Source: Planctomycetaceae bacterium
GTDB taxonomy: Bacteria; Planctomycetota; Planctomycetia; Planctomycetales; Planctomycetaceae
Assembly: GCA_021732975.1 (NCBI GenBank)
Contig: JAKFWC010000024.1
Span: 373,634 to 437,633 of the forward strand
Direction of reading: 5' to 3'
DNA length: 64,000 nt
Made by a program: the position numbers and the translations under genes
The notes under the pieces: model-generated
Database searches by the model: none
Told to the model about the DNA's origin: nothing
What the model saw: only the letters and a program-made list of their open reading frames with translations
Shown: positions 27,270 through 35,942 of the stretch, piece by piece
Position numbering within the stretch: the stretch's first letter is position 1
Layout: every line of letters starts with the position of its first letter

Positions 27270-27980
27270 ATGCTGACCGACCGCTACTACTTCGACGATG
27301 GCAAATCCCGCAAATTCTGGTCGATCGCTCACCGGGGCAAGACGGTGGTGACAACATCCGGGCGACTCGGGGCGAAGGGCCGCGACTCCACAAAGGACTA
27401 CAATTCCCCGATTGAGGCGAAGGCCGCCGCCAAGATCGCCGCTGAGGAAAAGGTGAAAAAGGGCTACATACGCATCGATCCCGGCCAGCTTAAAATCAAC
27501 CGTTTTGATGGAGTCCGTAAAGCCACCGAGACGCAGGTCGCCAAGTTTGAAAAGCAAATCGGCGCACGGCTTCCAGAAGAGTATCGAAGCTTTCTTCTGA
27601 CTCACAACGGCGGCTTCCCCGTGTCAGAGGGAATTAAGGTGTTTGGGCACCCGAGTCCGTATGGCTACATCGCGTTGGTCGATCCGCTCTACTCGCTGGA
27701 TCCGAACGTTCCCGAATATCAGAGCCTGCAAGCCGCCGTCAATTCGGTCCATTATGTCTTGCCGCCCGGGCATCTTCCCTTTGCTGACTCGGGTGGGAAT
27801 CTCGTGACGATCGACTTGAAGAATAAGATTGGCGCGATCTTCTACTTCGATCACGAAATGCCGGACGAAGACGACGTTGACGACGAGGATGTCACGCACT
27901 ACACGACGAAGCAGGCGATCCTGCTGGCCGGTTCCTTCGACGAGCTCCTGACCAGAATGGCGGTTTATCGCGACGCTTAA
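27270..27980 (+). CDS. WGR domain fused to SUKH (SMI1/KNR4) domain
   Basis: A 236-residue protein. Residues 1-70 form a WGR domain (RYYFDDGKSRKFWSIAHRG with a later GRLGAKGRD). Residues 85-225 form an SMI1/KNR4 domain: ATETQVAKFEKQIGARLPEEYRSFLLTHNGG and LPFADSGGNLVTIDL near 170-184. WGR is known from PARPs and MolR-like regulators and binds nucleic acid. SUKH proteins are commonly immunity proteins against secreted nucleases and deaminases. The tail is acidic (DEDDVDDED). ATG at 27270 with GAGG five bases upstream. It pairs with the DUF1963 gene in front. Confidence 0.85.
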   Translation: MLTDRYYFDDGKSRKFWSIAHRGKTVVTTSGRLGAKGRDSTKDYNSPIEAKAAAKIAAEEKVKKGYIRIDPGQLKINRFDGVRKATETQVAKFEKQIGARLPEEYRSFLLTHNGGFPVSEGIKVFGHPSPYGYIALVDPLYSLDPNVPEYQSLQAAVNSVHYVLPPGHLPFADSGGNLVTIDLKNKIGAIFYFDHEMPDEDDVDDEDVTHYTTKQAILLAGSFDELLTRMAVYRDA

Positions 27981-28020
27981 TCGTTGATTAGGAGCAGTCG
28001 GGCTTGCCGAGTCACTCGAA

Positions 28021-28052
28021 GAGACCCAGGGATGGCAATCCCTGGGCTTCCG
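28021..28052. repeat. Hairpin repeat family D copy 2, between convergent genes
   Basis: GAGACCCAGGGA, six bases, TCCCTGGGCTTCC. The 8-bp perfect stem and the outer GAGACCCA...TGGGCTTCC frame are shared with copy 1, although the inner stem bases differ. This is a sign that pairing, not sequence, is kept. Confidence 0.7.
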
Positions 28053-28063
28053 ATGGCACATCA

Positions 28064-28741
28064 TTATTTCGCGCGGGTGCCGACCCAGCGCTGCACGGTG
28101 TAACTGCCGGAATACGTGCCCCATGCAGTCGAGCGGACGCCGTTCTGTTCGGAAGAAACGTGTTCGCTCGGTGAGGCGACAATGGTGACCTGGACGATGC
28201 CGGACTCGCCGTTCTTCAGTGCACCGATGTGGACCGCGGCGGTCGCGAGGTCGGAATCGTGAGTGTAGACCTCGGTGCCGTAGAGTGAACCCGTGGTCCG
28301 GCCGGCCACTTCGAAGTAGAACGTCTGACCGATCTGTTCGCGGAAGGATGTGAGGTTGCCGGGATTCGGCCGCACCGGCAGATGGGCGGCGGTCAAGCGG
28401 CGGATGAGGTCGCGGACGGCGACCGCTTCATCGAGCTTCGCATCGCGGGTGTATTGGTCTTGTACGGTCTTCAGCGTCACCGCCAGGCGTTCTCCCTTCG
28501 TCTGGACTTCGTCTTCCGCTTTCTGGCGAATGGCGTCGACTTCGGCCTTGTACGCGGTCAGCAGGGCCTTGGCCTCGGCGGGGAGATCGGCGGCGGCTTC
28601 CAGCTTCGGCGGCGCGGGCGGACAGGGTTGTCCGGTTGCCGAAGCCGGGGCAAGTCCCGAGCGCACAAGCGAAAATTCCTGGGCGACACAGATCGCCGAA
28701 AACAACACCACGCCGGCAACAGGAACGATGAAGGAACGCAT
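28064..28741 (-). CDS. Secreted LCCL-domain protein
   Basis: A 225-residue exported protein. The signal peptide ends near CVAQEF. A Pro/Ala-rich stretch and a helical region (about 55-120) follow. The C-terminal 95 residues look like an LCCL domain: GSLYGTEVYTHDSDLATAAVHIGAL near 150-174 and a final GVRSTAWGTYSGSYTVQRW. LCCL domains are extracellular modules, mostly known from animals and apicomplexans but also from bacteria. The ligand is unknown. ATG at 28741 follows GGAGAA; the frame open to 28768 has no signal peptide at its start. It lies downstream of a DUF1501 gene on the same strand. Confidence 0.75.
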   Translation of the reverse strand: MRSFIVPVAGVVLFSAICVAQEFSLVRSGLAPASATGQPCPPAPPKLEAAADLPAEAKALLTAYKAEVDAIRQKAEDEVQTKGERLAVTLKTVQDQYTRDAKLDEAVAVRDLIRRLTAAHLPVRPNPGNLTSFREQIGQTFYFEVAGRTTGSLYGTEVYTHDSDLATAAVHIGALKNGESGIVQVTIVASPSEHVSSEQNGVRSTAWGTYSGSYTVQRWVGTRAK

Positions 28742-28908
28742 GAGATTCTCCAGACAGAGACGAACCATCGGACCGCCGAACGGCGGTGCGGACGACAGTC
28801 AGACGCAACGTCTAGAATCAGAGTTCCCGGGATTTTCGTCCCTGTTAGAAAATGAGCGTTCTTCCTCGCTTGCGCTTTGCAGATGCCAGTGCTCGCAATT
28901 GATCGAAG

Positions 28909-28938
28909 TGACCCAAGGATAAAAATTCCTGGTCTTCC
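28909..28938. repeat. Hairpin repeat family D copy 3 (degenerate)
   Basis: TGACCCAAGGA, seven bases, TCCTGGTCTTCC, directly beyond the DUF1501 stop codon at 28939. It has the outer frame of copies 1 and 2 but mismatches in the stem. Confidence 0.5.
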
Positions 28939-30396
28939 TCAGGAAATAATCTCTTTCACAACGTGACCATGAACATCCGTCAAACGGTAATCGCGGCCCT
29001 GGAAGCGGTATGTCAGGCGTTCGTGATCGAAGCCCAAGAGGTGCATGATCGTCGCCTGTAAATCGTGGACGTGGACCTTGTCCTTGACGACGCCGAAGCC
29101 GAGTTCGTCGGTTTCGCCGTGCATCATCCCGCCCTTCACACCGCCGCCGGCGAGAAACATGCAGTAACAATCGGGATAGTGATCGCGACCGAGAATGCTC
29201 CCCGCAGCGGTGCGGCCTTCGCGGAACGGCGTCCGGCCAAACTCGCCCCCCCAGACGATGAGCGTGTCTTCGAGCAGCCCGCGCTGGCGGAGATCGTTGA
29301 TGAGAGCCGCGACGGGCTTGTCCATCGTCGCGCATTTTCGAGTGAGGCCGTCGCGAATGTCTTCGTTCGGACCGGTGCCGTGGAAGTCCCAGCCCCAGTC
29401 GAAGAGCTGTACGTACCGCACGCCCTGTTCGAGCAGTCGCCGCGCGAGCAGGCAGTTATTGGCGAAACTCGCGGCCCCGGGTTGCGCTCCGTAGGCATCA
29501 ATCGTGTGCTTCGATTCCTTCGTGATGTCCATCACTTCCGGCACCGACATCTGCATGCGGAACGCGAGTTCGTACTGTGCAATGCGGGTGAGCGTTTCCG
29601 GATGACCGAGCTCATCCGCCTGCTGGGCATTGAGGTCACGGAGCGTGTCGAGGCTCAAGCGTCGCAGATCGCGATCCATCCCTTCCGGATCGGATGCGTA
29701 CAGCACCGGATCCCCCTGTGACCGGCACTGCACCCCCTGATACACCGAAGGCAGAAATCCCGCCCCGTACGAATTCTTCCCGCCATTCGGTTGCACGCCA
29801 CTGGAAATGAGGACCACGAACCCTGGCAGATTTTCGTTTTCGGTCCCGAGACCATACGTGACCCACGATCCCATCGACGGCCTTCCCGAGCGTGCGGAAC
29901 CAGTGTAGAGCAACAGTTCGGCCGGAGCATGATTGAATTGTTCGGTGAACATGGACCGAATGACGCACATGTCATCCGCGACGCCGTGCAGATGCGGAAT
30001 GGCGTCCGACATCCACACGCCCCCTTCACCGTGCTGTGTGAATGTGCGGGGCGTTCCGAGCAACTTCGGCACGCCTGATGTGAACGCAAACCGTCGGCCT
30101 TTGAGGTACGAATCGGGACAATCCTGCCCTGTCCGCGTGACGAGTTCCGGCTTGTAATCGAACAGGTCAAAATGCGGAGGCGATCCGGTCATGTGCAGAT
30201 AAATGACCCGCTTCGCCTTGGCCGCAAAATGCGGCTGATGCGGCGCGAGCGGATTGGCCATCGCCGATGCCGTGGAAGTCGCGTTCGCGCTCCCGCCGGT
30301 GATCGTCGAGAGGGCGAGCGCCCCGAGTCCGACGCCGGACTGCTTCAGGAAATGCCGCCGGGTTTGATGGACGAGGTGATTGAGTTTGGGGGGCAT
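28939..30396 (-). CDS. DUF1501 protein, Tat-exported
   Basis: 485 residues. Twin-arginine signal TRRHFLKQSGVGLGALALS near residues 12-30. Core segments: AKRVIYLHMTGSPPHFDLFDYKP near 62-84, MFTEQFNHAPAELLLYTG near 150-167, RRLLEQGVRYVQLFDWGWDFHG near 330-351, VWGGEFGRTPFREG near 389-402, and a C-terminus LTYRFQGRDYRLTDVHG. It pairs with the large DUF1549/DUF1553 gene upstream on the same strand (start of this gene 175 bases after its stop, with repeat A2 in the gap). Periplasmic role by family inference only. Confidence 0.92.
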   Translation of the reverse strand: MPPKLNHLVHQTRRHFLKQSGVGLGALALSTITGGSANATSTASAMANPLAPHQPHFAAKAKRVIYLHMTGSPPHFDLFDYKPELVTRTGQDCPDSYLKGRRFAFTSGVPKLLGTPRTFTQHGEGGVWMSDAIPHLHGVADDMCVIRSMFTEQFNHAPAELLLYTGSARSGRPSMGSWVTYGLGTENENLPGFVVLISSGVQPNGGKNSYGAGFLPSVYQGVQCRSQGDPVLYASDPEGMDRDLRRLSLDTLRDLNAQQADELGHPETLTRIAQYELAFRMQMSVPEVMDITKESKHTIDAYGAQPGAASFANNCLLARRLLEQGVRYVQLFDWGWDFHGTGPNEDIRDGLTRKCATMDKPVAALINDLRQRGLLEDTLIVWGGEFGRTPFREGRTAAGSILGRDHYPDCYCMFLAGGGVKGGMMHGETDELGFGVVKDKVHVHDLQATIMHLLGFDHERLTYRFQGRDYRLTDVHGHVVKEIIS

Positions 30397-30469
30397 GTTT
30401 CGTTCTCCGGGGACATCACGTATTCGATGTGCGTTGGTGTATCGATCAGCGTTCGATGGTCTCGGAGTC

Positions 30470-30559
30470 GGCGAGCGGGGGGGAGGTCACTCCTCCCCGG
30501 TGATTCGTTCGCAACGGTCCGTTTCAATCGCCGGGGGGACTCACGTCTCCCTGCTCGCC
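30470..30559. repeat. Intergenic inverted repeat, family A copy 2
   Basis: Arms GGCGAGCGGGGGGGAGG... and ...CTCCCTGCTCGCC. The internal GGAGGTCACTCC self-pairing matches copy 1 and copy 3. It lies inside the gap of a cytochrome-DUF1501 gene pair. Confidence 0.8.
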
Positions 30560-30571
30560 ATCAAGGATCCA

Positions 30572-33500
30572 TCATCGCCGCATGAACATTTCGTCGAGGT
30601 TCAAAATCGCGTTCGCGGTCACGGACCACGCAGCGAGGGTGATGACATCCGTTCCCTCCGGTGCGGGACCGAGCGGGTTGGTGGCGAGTTTCTTGGCGTT
30701 GTCGGGTTGTGTTGCGAGACGTTCTTTCGTGCGTTGAAAGAGGGCCATCACCGCTTGCAGCTCGGTCGACGAGGGCGGACGCGACAGGCACGTTTCCCAG
30801 ACCCATCTCGCCTGGTCTTCCACCCTCGCGCCGTCCTTCACCAAGGCTTGCCTCGCGAGGGCCTGGGCGGCTTCCACGTAGACCGGATCGTTGAGCGTGA
30901 CGAGGGCTTGCAACGGCGTGTTCGTGCGTGAGCGCCGCAGTGTGCAGACTTCGCGGTTGGGAGCGTCGAACGTGGACATCGACGGATACGGGCTTGAACG
31001 TCGCCACGAGGTGTAGAGGGCCCGGCGGTATTTGTCTTCCCCGGCACTCGTTTGCCAATCGACCCCGCTGCCGAAGGCGGCGCTGATGCCGAGCTTGGGC
31101 TGAGGCGGATTCACCGGCGGACCGAATTGCTTCGCGCTGAGCAGCCCACTCACGGCGAGGGACTGGTCGCGAATCATTTCGGCGGACATGCGGAAGCGCG
31201 GCCCCCGCGCGAGCAGGCGGTTATCGGGATCGCGCTGGAACGAATCACCGGTGACCGCGGACGATTGTCGGTAGGCCGCGGACATCACCAGCAGCTTGAG
31301 CACATGCTGCATATTCCAGCCGCTGTCCATGAATTCGACGGCGAGCCAATCGAGCAGTTCCGGATGTGACGGGAGTTCCCCTTGAGAACCAAAGTCCTCG
31401 CTGCTGGCGACGATGCCGATGCCGAAGAGTTGCTCCCACAACCGGTTCACCATCACCCGCGCGGTGAGGGGATTCTCACGGTCGATCAACCAGCGGGCCA
31501 ATGCCAGCCGATTCGGCGGCAGGTCACTCGGTAACGGATGAAACGCCGCCGGAACCCCTTCGCTGACTTCCTGGCCGAGGTCCATGAAATTGCCGCGGTG
31601 CTGCAATTGCGTCTTGCGTCGTTGAGCCGTCGCCAGATCGCGCATGACGGGGACCGTGGAATACGGCTTGATGTCGGCGAGCGATTTCTGCACCGCCGCT
31701 TTGCGATCGCGCGCGGTTTGCAGTTCCGGCGCGATGCCGCGGTAGTAATCGGCCAGCATTTGCAGTTCGGCCGCGTTTCGATCGGCAACCGCTTTGGACA
31801 AAAGATGAAGAATGTTCACCGGGATGCGGGCCAACGTCGCCGCTTGCGATTCGGTTGTCATGACAAGGCGGAACTGGCCGAGCAGATGGTTCGCATGTTC
31901 GGATTCCTGCGCGAGCGTCACTTTGAGCACGCTCCCTGCGGGAAGTTCGACCGCCGCACTCGGCAGCAGCGTGAGTTGATGCGGTTGCGGAAGCTGCCCA
32001 CCAATGGCCCAACCGGTGAGTTTTTTGCCAGCGGGAGCTTTATCGAGCAGCACGTCTGCTGGGTCGAAACCGGCCTGCGAGAAATCGGCAAATGCGGCTG
32101 CGAAGGTGACCGTCCGCGATCCCGACAGTGACAATTCCTTGCTCGGATTCGGCGGCTCGGCGACAGTTTGTTCCCACACGACCTGGCGATTGTCATCGAG
32201 AATCGCCACGCGGAATTGGGTGAGCCGCGCACCGACGCCGTTGTCCGTCCGGTTCCAGATCGCAACACGATCAATCGGCGTCACGGCCTTCAGTTCGACT
32301 TCCCACCACGGGTTGTCAGACATCGCAGTGTGCGTGGTTGACTTGGCTTCGACATAGCGGCCGTCGGTGTTGCCATCGATCGCCAGTTCCGGCGGCCCTG
32401 CGTAATCGGTCGAACTCTGCGTCGCCTTTCCAGAATGCGCAAAGTTCTCCGCTCCTTGAAACACCTGCACTTCGGCAAGCGACAGAATCTTCTGCGAACC
32501 GGGAATCTCGATGCGGACAAACCGTCCCTTGAGCGCTTGCCCCGCGGGAGGATCGATGGTGGCCTGCACGCGGTTCAGCACGAAGTTGCCCCCGGCGAGG
32601 CCCGCATTCGGCGGAGTCTCCAATCGCAACGCCGTGAGGGATTGCGCCGTCGTGATCGGAATTGAAACCGAGTACCGATCCTTCGGGGCTCCGTCGCTCA
32701 CCATGACCATTCCAGTGTCGGAGACCGTCGCGGACTTCTCGCTTTGCCGTTTCACGGCGTTGGGAACCAGCGGATTCCACGTCAGCGACTTCGGCAGCGA
32801 CGCTTCCCATTTCTCTTGCGCTGCAAGTAATTCCTGCGTGGATGTTTTGAGCGTCGTTTCGAGTTGTGCGAGTTCGCCCTGCCATGCCTGCTTCTGCTGA
32901 CGCTGTTCTGCCGACCACAATTCCAGCAGCGGCGATTCGTCGCGACGGTCCGCATCTTCGGACTGGTTGTAGAATGCAAACAGCTTGAAAAACTCTTCCT
33001 GCGTCAACGGGTCATACTTGTGAGTATGGCACTGAGCACACGCCATCGTCGTTCCCATCCACACGGCGAGCGTGGTGTTCACGCGGTCGACAATCGCGAC
33101 ATTGCGGAACTCTTCGTCGTTGGTCCCACCCTCGCTGTTGGTTAGCGTGTTCCGTTGGAAGGCCGTCGCAATGAGTTGCTCATCGTTGGGCTCAGGCAAC
33201 AAATCTCCGGCGATCTGCTCGATCGTGAATTGATCGAACGGCTTGTTCTGCTGGAACGAACGAATCACGTAATCGCGGTACGCCCAAATGGTGCGGGCCG
33301 GGTCGTCAGCGTACCCCGCGGAATCCGCATACCGCGCGAGATCGAGCCACAGCCGCGCCCAATGCTCACCGTAGGCATCTTTCTTGAGGAAGCGGTCGAC
33401 CATCAGTTCATAACGGTCAGCCGACGTGTCCTTGAGAAACGACGCGACTTCCGCAGAGGTCGGCGGCAACCCGGTGAGATCGAGCGCAACGCGGCGGATC

Positions 33501-34033
33501 ATCGTCCGGTCATCGGCGGAGGCTTGCGGATGCAGGCCTTCTTTTTCGAGTCGCGCGAGCAGGAACCGATCCACCGGTGTCTGTCCCCAATCGATCTTTA
33601 CATCGGGCAGCACAGGTCGGGTTGGTTTCACGTACGACCAATGGTTGGCATACGGGGCTCCCTGGCGAATCCACTCCGTGAGCGTGGCGATCTCCGCGAT
33701 GCTGAGCGGTTTGCCATGCCCGCGAGGCGGCATCACTTCATCGGGATCGGCGGACGCGATCCGTTTGATGACAAGGCTGGTTTCCGGTTGTCCCGGCTTG
33801 ATTGCCTGAGAACCACCGAGATCGACTGTCGCCCCGGCGAGCGTGTCAAGTCGCAGACCGTCGGTGCCACCCTTGCGTTCCTTCTCATCCGGGCCGTGGC
33901 ACTTGTAGCAACTGTTAGACAGAATCGGCCGGACTTCGCGGTTGAAATCAATCGTCCGCTTCGGTTCCGCCGCGCCAGCAACAGCAACGGTTGAGACGAA
34001 ACAGAGCGACAGAGAAAAGAGCAGCCGACACAT
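30572..34033 (-). CDS. Large PSCyt1-DUF1549-DUF1553 protein with discoidin-like insert
   Basis: A 1153-residue exported protein. Signal peptide MCRLLFSLSLCFVSTVAVAGA, then a cytochrome-C domain with CYKCHG near 42-47. DUF1549 (ARLWLDLARYADSAGYADD near 222-240) ends at CAQCHTHKYDP near 331-341. DUF1553 spans about 840-1080 (LIDRENPLTARVMVNRLWEQLFG; RSRTNTPLQALVTLND). Between them, about 480-700, lies an F5/8-type (discoidin) carbohydrate-binding-like region: AIDGNTDGRYVEAKSTTHT, NPWWEVELKAVTPIDRVAIWNRTD. This makes it 300 residues longer than the other two members of the window. A bound polysaccharide is the likely target. It forms a pair with the DUF1501 gene downstream. Confidence 0.9.
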   Translation of the reverse strand: MCRLLFSLSLCFVSTVAVAGAAEPKRTIDFNREVRPILSNSCYKCHGPDEKERKGGTDGLRLDTLAGATVDLGGSQAIKPGQPETSLVIKRIASADPDEVMPPRGHGKPLSIAEIATLTEWIRQGAPYANHWSYVKPTRPVLPDVKIDWGQTPVDRFLLARLEKEGLHPQASADDRTMIRRVALDLTGLPPTSAEVASFLKDTSADRYELMVDRFLKKDAYGEHWARLWLDLARYADSAGYADDPARTIWAYRDYVIRSFQQNKPFDQFTIEQIAGDLLPEPNDEQLIATAFQRNTLTNSEGGTNDEEFRNVAIVDRVNTTLAVWMGTTMACAQCHTHKYDPLTQEEFFKLFAFYNQSEDADRRDESPLLELWSAEQRQQKQAWQGELAQLETTLKTSTQELLAAQEKWEASLPKSLTWNPLVPNAVKRQSEKSATVSDTGMVMVSDGAPKDRYSVSIPITTAQSLTALRLETPPNAGLAGGNFVLNRVQATIDPPAGQALKGRFVRIEIPGSQKILSLAEVQVFQGAENFAHSGKATQSSTDYAGPPELAIDGNTDGRYVEAKSTTHTAMSDNPWWEVELKAVTPIDRVAIWNRTDNGVGARLTQFRVAILDDNRQVVWEQTVAEPPNPSKELSLSGSRTVTFAAAFADFSQAGFDPADVLLDKAPAGKKLTGWAIGGQLPQPHQLTLLPSAAVELPAGSVLKVTLAQESEHANHLLGQFRLVMTTESQAATLARIPVNILHLLSKAVADRNAAELQMLADYYRGIAPELQTARDRKAAVQKSLADIKPYSTVPVMRDLATAQRRKTQLQHRGNFMDLGQEVSEGVPAAFHPLPSDLPPNRLALARWLIDRENPLTARVMVNRLWEQLFGIGIVASSEDFGSQGELPSHPELLDWLAVEFMDSGWNMQHVLKLLVMSAAYRQSSAVTGDSFQRDPDNRLLARGPRFRMSAEMIRDQSLAVSGLLSAKQFGPPVNPPQPKLGISAAFGSGVDWQTSAGEDKYRRALYTSWRRSSPYPSMSTFDAPNREVCTLRRSRTNTPLQALVTLNDPVYVEAAQALARQALVKDGARVEDQARWVWETCLSRPPSSTELQAVMALFQRTKERLATQPDNAKKLATNPLGPAPEGTDVITLAAWSVTANAILNLDEMFMRR

Positions 34034-34141
34034 GGAGAAGACTCGTCGCAGGAAGGAATTTCAGGCGGGTCCGATTCTATAGAATTCTACCCGCATCCCG
34101 AACAGTTCGCTACCCGTTGATGCGTGTGACTGAAGAGAAGT

Positions 34142-34357
34142 GGCCGCGAAAAAGCGCAAGAGGACGCAAAAGGAAGCCGAAAGGCGATTTTGCCACAGAA
34201 GGTACAAAGGTCACAAAAAAGGAAAGGCGGAGATGCGGAAGAGATTGAGCACACTCCCATCGTCTCCTCCTCCCTTTGTGCCTTCTGTGCCTCTTGTCGC
34301 CAAACGCTTCTCTCTGGATTCCTCTTTCCTTTGCGTCCCTTTGCGCCTTTTCGCGGC
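34142..34357. repeat. Large inverted repeat, family C
   Basis: Left arm (34142-34235) begins CGCGAAAAAGCGCAAGAGG and includes GCCACAGAAGGTACAAAGG. Right arm (34262-34357) contains its imperfect complement in the same order (TTTGTGCCTTCTGTGCC, then TTTGCGCCTTTTCGCG). It fills the gap between two minus-strand genes. A half copy (GCCACAAGAGGCACAACCGAC) lies near 41813-41836. Confidence 0.75.
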
Positions 34358-34372
34358 TCAATTCTCTTCGTC

Positions 34373-35785
34373 TTACGCGATGATCTCGTGGATCACGTTC
34401 CCTTCCACATCCGTCAGGCGGAAGTCGCGGCCGGCGTAGCGATACGTGAGACGCTCGTGGTTCAGGCCGAGCAGGTGCAGCATCGTCGCGTGCATGTCGT
34501 GGATGTGGGCTTTATCGACGGCGGCGTAGAAACCGTAGTCGTCGGTCGCACCGTGGTGATAACCCGCTTTCGTGCCACCACCCGCAAACCACATGGTGAA
34601 TCCTTCCGGATTGTGATCGCGGCCGTTGCTCCCCTCGACGGTGGGCGTCCGGCCGAACTCGCCGCCCCACCAGACGAGCGTGTCTTCAAGCAACCCGCGC
34701 GTCTTCAAATCTTGCAGCAACCCTGCGATCGGCTTGTCGACTTCGAGCGCATTCTTCGCATGACCGTTCTTGAGGTCCGAGTGCTGATCCCACTGCACCT
34801 TGCTGTCGCTGTGGGTCACCTGAATGAACCGCACGCCATTCTCGGCAAATCGGCGGGCCATCAGGCACATCCGGCCGAAGTTTGCGGTGACGGGATCATC
34901 AAGGCCGTAGAGTTGCTGCGTCGCGGAGGATTCCTGCGAGATGTCTTCCACCACCGGCAGTTCGGACTGCATGCGGAAGGCGAGTTCAAACGAATTGATG
35001 CGGGCCTCGAGTGCGGGTTCCGGGCCGCTATGAGTGAGGTGTTCACGGTTCATCGCCATGAGTGCCGCCACCTCCCGTTCCTGCACGGTGCGCGACACGC
35101 GCTCATTCGCAATGAACTTCACGCGGGCCTGATCGGCGGGGACGCTCGCATTTCCCAGCGGCGTACCGGCGTAGGTGGCGGGAAGAAACGCGGAACCCCA
35201 GTTGTTGATGCCGCCGTGGGCCAATGTCGGGCAGATGGTGACGAACGCGGGAAGGTTTGTGTTGTCGGTGCCCAGGCCGTAGCTCACCCACGATCCCATG
35301 CTGGGACGGACGAAGTTGTCGCTGCCGGTGTGCAGCTTCAGCACCGCGCCGCCGTGCGCGGGGTTCGTGCCATGCACCGAGTGGACAAAACACATGTCAT
35401 CCACATGCTTCGCCAGATGTGGGAACAGCGTGCTGACCCAGGCCCCGCTTTCGCCGTACTGTGAGAATTCCCACGGCGATCTGAGCAGATTCCCCGTCGG
35501 CGCGAACTGCACCCGCGGCTTGGCAAACGGCAGTGGTTTGCCATCATCGCGCGTGAGCAGCGGCTTCGGATCGAACGTATCGAGATGCGACGGGCCCCCC
35601 TTCATAAAGAGAAAGATGACGCGTTTCGCCCGCGCCGCAAAATGTGGCAACCGCGCGGCGAGCGGGTCCACCGGCCGCACATCCGCAGTTACGGTCTCAG
35701 CCAACATTGATGCCAGCGCCAGTGAGCCAAAGCCGACTGCCGAGCGCTGTAACATCGCCCGCCGCGAAAAGGGGACATCAAACAT
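34373..35785 (-). CDS. DUF1501 protein, Tat-exported
   Basis: 470 residues. Twin-arginine signal FSRRAMLQRSAVGFGSLALASML near residues 6-28. Core segments: AKRVIFLFMKGGPSHLDTFDPKP near 54-76, VHGTNPAHGGAVLKLHTG near 145-162, MARRFAENGVRFIQVTHSD near 320-338, and WWGGEFGRTPTVEG near 379-392. The ATG at 35785 follows AGAAGGTCAG and sits directly before the Tat signal; the frame continues upstream into repeat J, which argues against the longer start at 35812. Its partner is the DUF1549/DUF1553 gene ending 157 bases upstream. Confidence 0.9.
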   Translation of the reverse strand: MFDVPFSRRAMLQRSAVGFGSLALASMLAETVTADVRPVDPLAARLPHFAARAKRVIFLFMKGGPSHLDTFDPKPLLTRDDGKPLPFAKPRVQFAPTGNLLRSPWEFSQYGESGAWVSTLFPHLAKHVDDMCFVHSVHGTNPAHGGAVLKLHTGSDNFVRPSMGSWVSYGLGTDNTNLPAFVTICPTLAHGGINNWGSAFLPATYAGTPLGNASVPADQARVKFIANERVSRTVQEREVAALMAMNREHLTHSGPEPALEARINSFELAFRMQSELPVVEDISQESSATQQLYGLDDPVTANFGRMCLMARRFAENGVRFIQVTHSDSKVQWDQHSDLKNGHAKNALEVDKPIAGLLQDLKTRGLLEDTLVWWGGEFGRTPTVEGSNGRDHNPEGFTMWFAGGGTKAGYHHGATDDYGFYAAVDKAHIHDMHATMLHLLGLNHERLTYRYAGRDFRLTDVEGNVIHEIIA

Positions 35786-35802
35786 GGTTCTGACCTTCTT
35801 CC

Positions 35803-35929
35803 TGGTTCCCAAGCTCTGCTTGGGAATGTTCTTCCCCGAGGCTCTGCCTCGTCTTCATTTCGCCCTACAATTCCGTTCACGAGGCAGTGCCTCGAATCCG
35901 GACGTTTCCAGGCAGAGCCTGGGAACGAG
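35803..35929. repeat. Compound inverted repeat (GTTCCCA-GCTCTGC-TGGGAA type)
   Basis: Outer units GGTTCCCAAGCTCTGCTTGG and CCAGGCAGAGCCTGGGAACG are inverted to one another, and each is itself a palindrome. Between them stand two CGAGGC..GCCTCG palindromes. This is a widespread bacterial intergenic repeat type. It lies in the transcribed gap between the cytochrome gene and its DUF1501 partner. Confidence 0.75.
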
Positions 35930-35942
35930 TTTCAACTCGACA

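Noticed and set aside
26403-27980. Toxin-antitoxin operon
   Set aside because: Both proteins are immunity-like or regulatory folds. No toxin domain is encoded next to them.
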